Shown here: piece by piece, positions 34,512-45,025 of the stretch | Layout of the letters: every line of letters begins with the position of its first letter | Numbering within the stretch: the first letter of the stretch is position 1 | NCBI GenBank assembly: GCA_037367355.1 | Contig: CM074699.1 | Coordinates: 1,364,001-1,428,000 of the forward strand | DNA from: Neoscytalidium dimidiatum | Taxonomy: Eukaryota > Ascomycota > Dothideomycetes > Botryosphaeriales > Botryosphaeriaceae | Reading direction: 5' to 3' | Length of the DNA: 64,000 nucleotides | Program-made: the position numbers and the translations under genes | Notes under the pieces: generated by a model | What the model saw: only the letters and a program-made list of their open reading frames with translations | Told to the model about the DNA's origin: nothing | Databases searched by the model: none

Positions 34512-36447
34512 ACACCACTACTCAGCATTATACTATGGCGCATGACCTCCGTCTGTGCCAACGCATCTCCCTTCCGATGAGGTGCTTCTCTTTTCCGGTT
34601 TTCTTTTTTTCCTTTACTGTTTCCAATGGACTCGCCAGAACCATTCGAAGGTCCGGATTTGCTTTCTCATACCCCGATCAGCATATAGATAGCGTTGGCT
34701 TCATCTGCGGCACACCTTCCACCCTGAACGTTTCGATTTCCGTCCTTACGGGAGGAATGCGGCAGGTTCGACAGACGACGCTTCACGACATTGTACGCCC
34801 TTTTGCTCCATTGACGGTGCTGCGCGGGGAGCACAGCAAATAGACACGTTTCACCGGCCCTTCGGATGCCGACTTTCCAGTTTTTCATTTTCTTAATACG
34901 GTCCTCTCTTCCCAAAAGCGATCCCGCAGCCCTTGCATATGCCGGTCACGTTTTTCAGCATTTCACATGAACGACGGGATGGTGGGAAAAGACTTTTTCG
35001 ACAGGTCATCTTCTCTGGGTTCCGTCGTGCAGGGCACGTTCACAGATGGCGTTCATCGAGTGGGAAGGCACTAAAAAAAGAGTAATGCAGGGATTTGTTG
35101 CGCTGCCTCACACGGTTTTATAGACGAGGCACGGCGCGATGCGTCCTAATGGCATATGTAGCCTTCTCTTTTTCTTCTCAGGCTGGATGGAGCGCCATTA
35201 GAAAAAACGGGTTGCCGGTTCTTTTTTCCCTTTTTTGGCTTTTTAACGAGGTTACGACGAACGACAAAAAAAGAAAGCGCGGGTCTCTTCTCTTTTCTTC
35301 TTTTAATCAATCTTCGGGATTAGGGTCAAAAGAAGAGGAGAGGTCGTTTCGAACGTGGGTCCGGGTTTTTCTTTTGCAAACATTTGTTCGTTTTGCAAGC
35401 GAGAAAGGGGTGAAAAAGCCAAAAATTCCTTGCTTCTTCTTTTTTTCTCATTCTGAGCGGAATTTACAGCAAGGCAAGTGAGGAAAGAAGGGAAGGGGCT
35501 GCTTATGGGATCGGATCCTAAAAAAAGTGTTGAGCAAATCTTTTTTTCTCCTTCAGTTTCATCATCAGAGTGTTCTTTTTCCACTTGAGTGCGAGTGTTC
35601 TTCTCATCATCGAAGAGTGCGCTGCTTATTCTCTCACCCAGTTCTTCGGTTCAATCGTATTGAAGGGGGTTGATTTGTTTTCGTCTTATACTGCGCCAGT
35701 CCATCATCTGATCGGGCGAAAGTGGAGATTCCGTCTTTAGCTGCGATAGACCATCAATCCAACAATAAGTGCTGCGATTCAATCTTGGTGTACTCTATCT
35801 TGACTGTGAATGTGCTAGTGTCTTGTGTATTTGTAGCATGCTTAATCCTTGTGACTACGTAACGTAATATGTTCGCCACTCAAGTATTATTTGAACAGTG
35901 TGATTCATGTGCGTAGAACCAATCCTCGTACGGGCGTGAAAACAAAAAAAGTCCAATGTAGAGAACCTCACCTTGACAACATACATACGAGTGACCTGAA
36001 TGAGATGTGCATGAAAAAGTATAGATGCCTCGGCCATACTACCTCGATTCTCTTTTTCTTCTTGCATGGTCTGAATTACGTACACAGCCGGGCTGTAGTC
36101 AAATTCACGGCCTATACCCAGCCGGTTGCGTGCGCTGGGCGTAGGTATCCGACTCCTTCTTTGCCGCCATATCTGGGGTAATTGAATATCATTCGATGCA
36201 TGCAGCAGACACGACAGACACCCACGGTGACTGTTCGAGAACGCCTCTTCAAAGCAGAAGCGGAAAGCGGCTAAGAACGGAATCTAAGATTAAAAGCACT
36301 ACGTAAGGCCAAGGGCTACTGCATAGGTATAAAGCTGCTATCCAGCATTAAGCACGAGCCGACCAAAAAAAAAAAAAGATAAAATGGTGAGGAGATAGAC
36401 CAACACCCTCTCTCCCCCTCCTTTCAAAGAGTGTGCCCCTCACCGAT
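34512..36447. other. intergenic between DED1 and the MFS gene, 3' flanks of both
   Basis: The two genes converge. The region is rich in A- and T-runs and purine/pyrimidine tracts between about 35100 and 35600. No gene, tRNA or repeat recognised. Confidence 0.5.
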
Positions 36448-38680
36448 CTACCACAGATGCGTCAACCGTAGCAAATCGTACCTGGCGAAGAAACTGCGGT
36501 TCCACTTCCCAAAGACGTACATGAAGACGGTCAGCATGCACACGCCGACCTGGACGCTGCCGACGGCGACGAAGACGTGCTTGACGCCGCCGTCGACGAT
36601 CCAGTCGTAGCCCTTGAAGGTGAGGCCGAAGGAGAAGATGTTCTTGAAGACGAGCAGGCAGGTGAAGGCCTCGACGGCGACGTCGCGGTGGGCGTCGACG
36701 ATGTACAGGGCGCTGGCGACGGCGCCGAGGACCATGCCGGCGACCTCGAGCGCGAAGAAGAAGTCGGGCCAGATCCAGTGGTACTTGGGGATGTCGGCGC
36801 TGACGATGCCGAAGCCGTAGAGGCCGGCGCAGCCGAGGACGAGCTGCGGGATCACGAGCACCATGCGGAACTCGGGCTCGTAGACGCCGCCGTTGAGGCG
36901 CGTCAGGTACGCCGGGATTGAGTCCGACAGGAGGCCCGCGATGGCGAAGCCGACGAGCGCCCCGACGAAGGCGCCCGTGTACATGTAGCCGGTCTCGACC
37001 TCGGTGAAGAAGAGCGGCGGGCCGAGCATCACGGCGGCGAGGACGACGCCGATCATGACGGTCCAGCCGATGAGGGTGCCTTGGATGAGGCAGGACTGTA
37101 TATCGCACGACCATCAGTTTTTACGGGCCCCTGGAGTGAAGGGCAAAAGGGGCGGGGGTGTGTATTTGAGAGTAAACAACGTACCCATAAGATGCCCGGC
37201 TGCAAGAACAGCGGGAAAGGCCTCAGCGCCAACTTCCAGAAGCTCTCATCCGTCTTGCGGCCATTGAACGGCAGCAGCGTCTTCGCGAAGCTATCTTTCT
37301 GCCGTGGCCGCGATGTCGCCTGCCCGTCCTCCTCCGGTCCACGCAACCCTTGCGTATCCGTCTCGCCCTGACTCTTGAAATCGCCCAGCGAGCCCTCCTG
37401 GCTGTTCTGCTGCGAATTGCGATTGGCCGCGGCGGTGCCACCGTTCTCCTCGATCTTCTTCGCTTCCACCAACTCCGTGCCCCTCGCATTCTCGAAGCTC
37501 TGGCCCGTCCGCCTCCCGCCCTGATAGTCGCCCATGTCCAGATTCAGGCGCTCGTCGCGCCGGTACGCCGTCTCCGGGCAGAAGAAGAACAGGGCCGGGA
37601 ACAGGAGGCCGGAGAAGATGGCGACGAAGTAGAAGGTCCACTCCCAGCCGATGCGGTCCGTCATGACGCCGACGATGACGGGCGTGAAGAAGGCGCCGCC
37701 GAAGAGGGCGAGGTTGCTGAGCGCCATGCGCTTGCCCCGCTCGTGTACGAAATACAGGTCCCCGACGCAGGCGTTGACGAGCGCCTCGAAGGGCGCGAGC
37801 CCCACCCCCTGGAAGATGCGCGCCCAGAGGAGCGACGCGTAGTTGTGCCCCGCTGCTCCGCCCCAGGCGCTGCTGAAGATCAGAACGATGGTGCCAATCA
37901 GGAAGGCGTGCCGCTTGCCCCAGATGCGGGCTGAGGGGACGAAGAGGAAGCCAGCGACGCCGACGCCTAGTAGGTGGTATCCAGTGAGCAGCGCCATATC
38001 GGTGAAGTTACGGTGGAATTCGAAGGAGAGCGTTAAGGTGTTGGCGGCGAGGAGGGGCGAGAGGGTCGAGGCGATTACGGAGAGAAGGGAAAGAACGAAG
38101 AGGATGACATCGCGGCGCCAGAGGGGCCAGTTCTGCGGGAGGGTTGGATTAGCCATTGGTCTTGAGGATTGGCGTGCTCGTCAAGCAGAGCGGTGAGGGT
38201 TTCACGTAGGCAATTGCCAGAGCCAACGATATATATGTCAGCCTGAAGCGCGCTCCCAGATTCGGTGAGATGGTACATGCACCCACCCCCCGGGGTTGCG
38301 CTTCGAAGCTCCATGTACTCTCCGCCCGGCCACTTCACCCAGTGTAGAGTGTTTTGGGCATTTGGAAACTTGAGATGTGCCGGAGGAAACACGTACAAGC
38401 GGATCGTTCGGATCATCGCTGGGTTGCGGTACTAGAAGAATCGGGTGCGGCCCGCTGCGGTCGTACTTCAGGTTGGGGTCGAGGTGGGTCAAGCTCTCTC
38501 TGCGCTGGGCATCCTCGTCCATAAGGACGGTGCCTGCAAGCCGTGCGACATGTCGTCAGCAATGTCCTCTCGCGCAGTCGCGGACGTGTGGTGTTGGAGG
38601 GAGCGGTGGGTCGTGGGAGTACTCAGGAACGCACCAGGGACGCGCTCGAGCCAGCGATCTTCCAGAATTCCGAGCCCCAT
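36448..38680 (-). CDS. major facilitator superfamily transporter (DHA1-like)
   Basis: Predicted 12-helix plasma-membrane transporter of 592 aa. Exons are 38635-38680, 38397-38533, 37185-38132 and 36448-37095. The first two encode MGLGILEDRWLERVPGTVLM and the segment HPILLVPQPSDDPNDPL, which joins in frame to NWPLWRRDVILFV; this N-terminal pattern is standard for a large fungal MFS group. Other landmarks are VPSARIWGKRHAF after helix 2, WARIFQGVGLAPFEALV (helix 4) and ERGKRMALSNLALFGG. A long charged loop (about 110 residues, Gln/Ser/Gly-rich) separates the two halves. The second half begins after an intron with SCLIQGTLIGWTVMIGV and carries six hydrophobic segments. Intron 2 is 264 nt, longer than most here. 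Related proteins are annotated as drug or metabolite exporters; the substrate cannot be inferred. Confidence 0.9.
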
Positions 38681-40092
38681 CTTTTTTTTTCCCTCTCTCT
38701 CTCGTCCCGTGTGGGGTGAGCGAAGGCGACGCGGCGTGGGTGAACAGGCAGGTCAACTCAAAAGCCTGGCGCACGCAGCAGCCGTCGGCAGTCGAGGTAG
38801 ATGTAGCGGAAGGGTACTAGCAGCCAGCCAGTAGTGGAGGAGGGACAGTTGGTGCCGTTGGTCTCCACCTCCGCCTCCGCCGCAGCTGTGCACTTGCAGG
38901 CCCAGCTGCAGGGTAAGTTGCTGCTGCTAAAAGGGTTATGCCGCCCTGCCGTCAACAGCCGCGGGCCAGCGCCACGCCATGTGCGCGTCCGTTCTCTCCC
39001 AAACGCGGTCTAGGGTCAGTCGAGCATGAAGCCAAAATCGCCTGCCATCGACTCAGTGTGCTCTCCGCCCCACCAGCAGGGATTAAGCTTTGCTGGTAGA
39101 CTTTCGCAACGCATCGAATCGTCCCAACGCCTTGTTGCTCTTCCCCTCCACCGCCTGTCTAGCTGAGGCCACATGTTGTCTCCTGGTAATGCGTCTCCCC
39201 CGTTCCTTTGACATGGGGGCCAGAGGCTGCATGTGGGACCTCGTCAGTCGAACGTGTCGATGCGTCAATCTTACTCGCTCTCCAAGCTTAATCGTCGCCA
39301 GCTAAGATTACACGCCGACTCAAAACGTTGTGCAAAATTAACTTTTCACGGCGGAAGTCACCCATGGAAACCTTCGTCCCCTGCTATTGCTTCAGTGTCG
39401 TATTCAATCTGCCCAACCTATACACGAGAGAGTTCCCAGTCTACCCTTGCTCGCCGCTGTGAGCAGCTGCGCCCCGTTGCCCTATACAAATCCTTATCCC
39501 ATCCAGCCAGCCATTCCCCAATCAATACCTGTATCGCCGAGAAACCGAAACCGTCCTGACTGTCAAGCTGCTCCGCGGCTATCTGACACTGTCCTTTGCT
39601 ACGTGCATTATGCGCCAGATCCCATCTTTGTAACCAAGGAAGCGAAAGGAAATGAGGAGAGAGAAGGGAAAAGAAAACGTGACATCGAGAGTCAATCCGC
39701 AGAAATAGAGATCCCAAGATTTCGCCTATGCCTTGGAAACCCATGGTCCTCCCTCCATCTGTCAAAATCAAAAGAAAAGAAGAAAAGAAAATCTCATGAT
39801 GCTTGCGCCGATGACCGTGGTATCATGCTCTGGATTCCGCCAACCTTGGCCTCGTCTGCCCATGCGCCATGACCCAACATGCGCCGTGTCGAAATGACAA
39901 ATGGTTGGGATGTTGCTTATGCAGAAAAGGAGGCCGAAGAGCGGTCGTGCGTTGCCGCTCAATATGATGAAAACATGCCCATTAAACTCCGTACCGTGAA
40001 GTGATGCTAAAGTGAACCGTATTGCATGCCGCCCTCTGATCCAGGAAGGACGAGGGTTGGGATCGAATCGTAATTGTTAGATACCTCGAAAC
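38681..40092. other. intergenic, no gene recognised
   Basis: Promoter side of the MFS gene and 3' flank of ATG1. Frames are short and overlap on both strands. Nothing recognisable seen. Confidence 0.5.
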
Positions 40093-43000
40093 TCATCGAG
40101 GTGATGCGTTAGCTGCGACCGGCGTGGATGAAGGTGACCCTCTGCTCGGTGCCGTGAGTGAAGCCCGCTTCTGGGATCTCTGAATCTCAATCTTCTTGCG
40201 TAGCGCCTTGAGTCTGGCTCTCATGCTCTCAATCACTACGAAACCATTAGCAATCAACCCAAACACTGCTCAGCACTTGAAAGCTTACACTTCAAGACCG
40301 ACGCTCGATCCTCGTCTTCCAGACCCTGGATTGCATCCTCTTCCTGCTTCTTGTTGCCTGATTTTCGGCCAAGCAGCTCTTCTTCGCCTTCAAAAATGGC
40401 CTCAAGCATGCGAATTGCCGTTGTGTAGTTGAGCTCACAACCTGGGAGATCCTCGCCCACCAGTTCATTTACAGCTGCAGCCCTACTCATTTCAATGGCT
40501 CTATCGTACATCAGCTTCTCCGCCGTGATGCCGGTAGGCAGGTGGATGTTTTCCACCGAGGTGCCAGCGCTCGTAGTCGAAGTCGAATTCGATGGCAAGT
40601 TGTTGGGGTGCGCGGGATGATCAAGCGGCAGCTGCTTCTGAGCCTCGACCAGCTTACGTCCGACGAACTCGGACTTTTCGACGCACTCATTGAACCGCGT
40701 GCGCACCCACTGCACAATCTGGTTCATCTTACTTCCGATCGCCGCAAGATTTGCGCCTCCGGGGGAACGAGGTGTATTACCGTCACCAATCACTTCGCCC
40801 CGGTTGCGCTGGCCCCACCAACTGCCCGCAAGGTCGATTGACTTGGCCAGGAGAGCAAGAGCTTTGACATACAGGACCAGTGCTTCCTCTGAAATGGTGA
40901 GGATTGCATCCACGGTCAGGTCTGCGTCCAGAGCATCATCTTCATCATCAGGGCGAGGATGGTTACCATGGATGATGCCGAGGCCCTGATCACTTGGTGG
41001 CGGAGGGAGCAATTGTCTGTACTTGACCTCCGCGAAACCATAGATGACATGGCTGCGCTGCGCGAGCTCTTCCACTATCTCCAAGATCCTAACGTCCTTG
41101 TCTCTAGGCTTTTCAGCCGTCGTCTTGCCTCCATCACCGACGACCAACACGCTGCTCTGAGCGGTAGGGTACATTGGGAATTGGGTATAACCCTTAGGCG
41201 GAGACGGCCCGCGGCCCGGAGGAGAAGCGCCAGTTCCGAAGATTCGATAACTCGCCATATTGAGAGCCTTGGAGATCGCTGAGGTGGCTGAGCCTGGACT
41301 AGCTCCGTACCGCCGGTCATAGGAGCTATTCCGATGGTGGAGAGACTCGGGACGTCTGCCTGCAGCAATCTGAATAGCTCTGGAAGGGTTGCTCTGGGCC
41401 CCAGTGGTGGAAGTAGGTGTGCCCTGTGTGGTTGCCCGCCTGACCATTGTTCCGTGTTGCGTTGGGTGCTCTTTGTTAAATTGGGGGCTGGCAGCCAACT
41501 CATCCGCGAACGCATTCACTTCCACCGTGCGCTTTTCTACAAGGACGTAGTCCCGCTCAAACGCAATGTCTTGAGCAGCGCGCTCTTTAGCTTCGCGAGA
41601 TGCCCGTTCCTCAGCCTTCTGGGGATTGCGCTTTTCCTCATAATGATCGCGAAGGGCCGACGAGCTTGGAGAAGGGGAGTGACGGCTACTCCGCCTGTTC
41701 ATAGTTACAGCGGCCGCCGTTGGCCGTTCCTGGACCATAGGCGCTTTAGCAGGAGCAGTCGCGGTGTGAATAATCGTAGGCCGACGCTCTTGTTGTGCTG
41801 AAGCTGGGCGGTCCTGAGCCGGAGTAGCGGCGTTGCTAAATCGCCGAACTGGCATATTCGATGTGGAGGGTCCAGAGATGGTGGGGCGTGGTGAAGGACG
41901 TTGAGGCGGGGTAGTGCCTGAGGCAACTCTGTGCCTAGAAGTCATCTCGGTTTCAGTGGCTTGGGAGCTTGTAGCCTGTTCGGGGATTGAGCTCGTTGAG
42001 GTACGTTTCTCCTCGGCAGACCGTCCAAGAGATTCATGAAGAGAACTCTGAGCGACATCCTCAGGGTGCAAGCCCGGGATTTCACCAGCAATGACCACGT
42101 CGGAGAAGAACTTCTCATGCGAGATCCTCTCAGTCGGAGTCTTTTTCAGGAGTGCTCGTACGATATTCTTCATATCTCGGCTGATCGGAATTTCTCCAAA
42201 GCTGATCCTGTCATCCTGCTTCTCAATTCGACGAAGCAGTTCAACATGATTGGACGCACGGAATGGTGGTTTTCCGACAAGCATCTCGTGCAAAACGGTC
42301 CCGGTGGACCACAAGTCTGCCTTGGCATCGTATTTCTCGTAGCGGAGAATCTCTGGGGCCATGTACAGAGGAGAACCGCAGAGTGTTTCTGCTAGCGACG
42401 ACTTGGGGAGCCAGCGAGCAAATCCGAAGTCGGCAACCTTGAGCATGGGCAAAGATGCCACGCCAACGGCCGGAACCATCGAGTCCGCCGCTGCAGCGTA
42501 CGGAACTTCGTTGGGACGATACGTCTGGTAGTACAAGGGCGAGGGATTGAGCAGGAGGTTCTGTGGCTTCAAGTCGCGGTGCACGTAGTTCTTCGCATGG
42601 ATGAACTCGAGCGCACTCGCGATCTGCTTAAGGAAGTGCCGGGCCAGAACTTCATTGAGGCCACCGACGGGAGGGTTAGGGTACTTCTTCATCATATGTG
42701 CGGTTGCAGGATGGTCTGCCAGGGTTGCCCGTTTCTTGATGAAACTCGACAGGTCCCCAAGCTCGCAGAACTCCGTCACGATGTGTATGTACTTGGGTAC
42801 TTCTTTGCAGTCGATCAGGGCGACGATGTGCGGGTGTGTCAAATTGCGGAGGATCTGAATCTCGGTCGATAGATTGTCTTTCAGCTTCTTGTTGAGCTTG
42901 GTGGTGTCGACCGATTTGATGGCTACGACAAGTTCCCGCTTTCTCTGCGATGACAAACTATGTTAGCTGAAGATGGACTGAGCAATAAAATGGCGCCACC

Positions 43001-43366
43001 GCGCAAATGAAGTCGGATCCGAATCTCTGCAGTTTGATTGTAGGTGCGCATGGGCAGTTGCAGCAGTCGTCCGGACATAAACGTTCAGCAGGATTAATGG
43101 CATTCACGTCCGGACGACTGCTCCAACTGCCTACGGGAGCGCCTTGTCGCTGCGACAGTGCTGCGGGACTGACGCCATTGCTGGACGGAAGAAAAGCTGT
43201 TACGTACCATGTGCACGCCCTTATAGACGGTGGCGAAGCTACCCTTGCCGATCTGGTTCATCCTCCTGAAGGAGCCCACCATGGTGTCCGGGTTCTCGGC
43301 GGCGGACTGCATGGTTGCAGTCCTCCGAGGGCTCGCGGCGTGCGACGGGTGTGTAGGAGTTGCCAT
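40093..43366 (-). CDS. atg1: autophagy serine/threonine protein kinase ATG1
   Basis: Initiates autophagy with Atg13 and Atg17 at the phagophore assembly site. Exons are 43208-43366, 40289-42944 and 40093-40235, giving 985 aa, normal for filamentous fungi. The first exon ends within the glycine loop region (GKGSFATVYKGVHM); a 263-nt intron then joins it to RKRELVVAIKSV, with the catalytic Lys63. HRDLKPQNLLL (Asp177), DFGFARWL and CGSPLYMAPEIL follow, so the kinase is intact. A long Ser/Pro-rich linker leads to the C-terminal Atg13-binding (MIT-like) region, seen in VDAILTISEEALVLYVKALALLAKS. A 53-nt last intron (40236-40288) is required: it joins DRASVLK to VIESMRARLKALRKKIE; without it a short unrelated tail results. 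Intron 1 carries a MITE-like inverted repeat (43053-43131). Confidence 0.97.
43053..43131. repeat. MITE-like inverted-repeat element, copy 2, in ATG1 intron 1
   Basis: A 79-bp element with arms GGCAGTTGCAGCAGTCGTCC and the nearly perfect inverse ending GACGACTGCTCCAACTGCC; the arms extend over about 24 bp with one mismatch. The loop is about 30 bp and non-coding. No clear target-site duplication is visible. It makes up nearly a third of the 263-nt intron. Confidence 0.85.
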
Positions 43367-45025
43367 CGTGGATGATGGCCGGCGGGCTGGATGCGAACTC
43401 AGCCGGCAGCGACGGTATTAGTCAGTCGCTGCAATCACCGGAGGTGAGGGTAGGAAGGCCAGGAAATGACGTGGGACATGGGCCGCGGCGAGAGGTCGAG
43501 AGGCGATAGGGTCGGAGCTTCGAGCGAGCGAGCGTAGAGCTTGATGGACGAGATGCTCCGGGGTGGGACGGCAGGAGGTACAAGCAAGCCGGGCGGCAGG
43601 GCAGCGGGCAGCTTGTCCGGTCGAGGGAGGTAGACGCGGCGGCGGCGTAGTACGGGGATGGGCGGTCGAGTCAGCGAGCGGTTGGAGCTGGCTGGCAGCT
43701 CTCTCGAAGTGCAGCTGCGGCTCTGGCGGGCGCAGGAACAAAGAAAAAGAAACACGGGACGGGAGGACGATAGGACGGGAGAGCTGGGAGGGCGGATATA
43801 GGGGAGGCGTGTCGTGGTTGGGAGAGGAGAGCGAGTAGTCGGTCTGCGCGAGAGGTCGAGGAGCTCGCGGGCGTCGAGAGATCACGAGTGAGAGCGACAA
43901 GCGGCCGGGGCGCTAAGATACGGCAAGATAAGTAACGCGCCCGCCGCGAACTGCGGAGAGGCCCTTTCTTTTAAAAGAACAGGCATCGCGCGCAGGCCCA
44001 AGTGCATGCCGTCATCGCAGCCCAGCACCGCGCTCAGTCTCCAGCCTCCACGGCGCTGCTGGGCGCACTCGCTGGTGGCGCATGGCCGAGTTGCTCTACC
44101 TGATCACGCCTTCGCCATCATTTCTTACACTAGTGCGTGGTTGCGGGCAGCAGACGCGCTGGAGATGCCGCAATACTACCGTGCACTGCCAGCGGCCTGC
44201 GCGCGCGCCGCCATCGCACGCCAGCGTAGCCGCCTGCCGTGATGGCTCGTAGCGTAGCGCGCTCTAATCTCATATCTCTCTGCCTGCGGCGCCGCCTGCA
44301 GGCCCTTGCGGTTGCCTGCGCTGCAGCTCCACGGCGACGCAAGGATGCGCACCCCCCAGCGAATCGCAGCGCACCGGCGGCAACCCTGGCCGTTGGAGTC
44401 GCGGGGAAGCAGGCGTGTCGAGCCGGCTTTCTCTGCGGCCAGAGCGAGGTGATGCGCGGGATGGTGTGGCTTCGCCAGAGCGTGCAGGTGACCGACCGGC
44501 AGCGCTCGATGCGGGCTGCTGCTCCCGATCGTCTTACCAGCCTCTGTCTCGCAGGCCCGAGCATGGGAAAGTAACAAGTGACTTCCAAAGCGACGACTGC
44601 TCTCATCACTCAGCACATACGAGCGCTCGTTGTGCGTGGCCATGAGCGCGGGCGCCTGCCGCGGGCCTCTCTGCGGCCGGTCGAGCCCACGTACTGCATG
44701 CTGCGCAACAAAGGGGCAACTGCGTGGCCGGCGCCCTGCCAGAGAGCTCTGCCTGTGCTCTGCGACCTGCGAGCACTCACATTTGCGGGGACCGGTCAAG
44801 CGACAGCCTTGCCGCCTAGCCTGCCCTTGCAACTCTCTCGTTTCGCCGCCCTCGACGCCGTATCTCCAGACGGTTCTCAGCCTCACCACGTGATTCGGCG
44901 TTGCGCGGATCGACAGGACGCGTCCAGGACCCCCAAGCTTTCCGCCAGGCACGGAGCCACGACTATTGGCGTGCCAAACATCCACATCACCTCGACAATT
45001 CGCTTGCCTCTTGCCACGAGCCACC
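43367..45025. other. divergent promoter region of ATG1 and the SNF2/RING gene
   Basis: 1.66 kb between the two start codons. The ATG1-proximal 500 bp is purine-rich on the plus strand (a C/T-rich leader on the ATG1 strand). The rest is GC-rich with long meaningless open frames on both strands. No gene recognised. Confidence 0.5.
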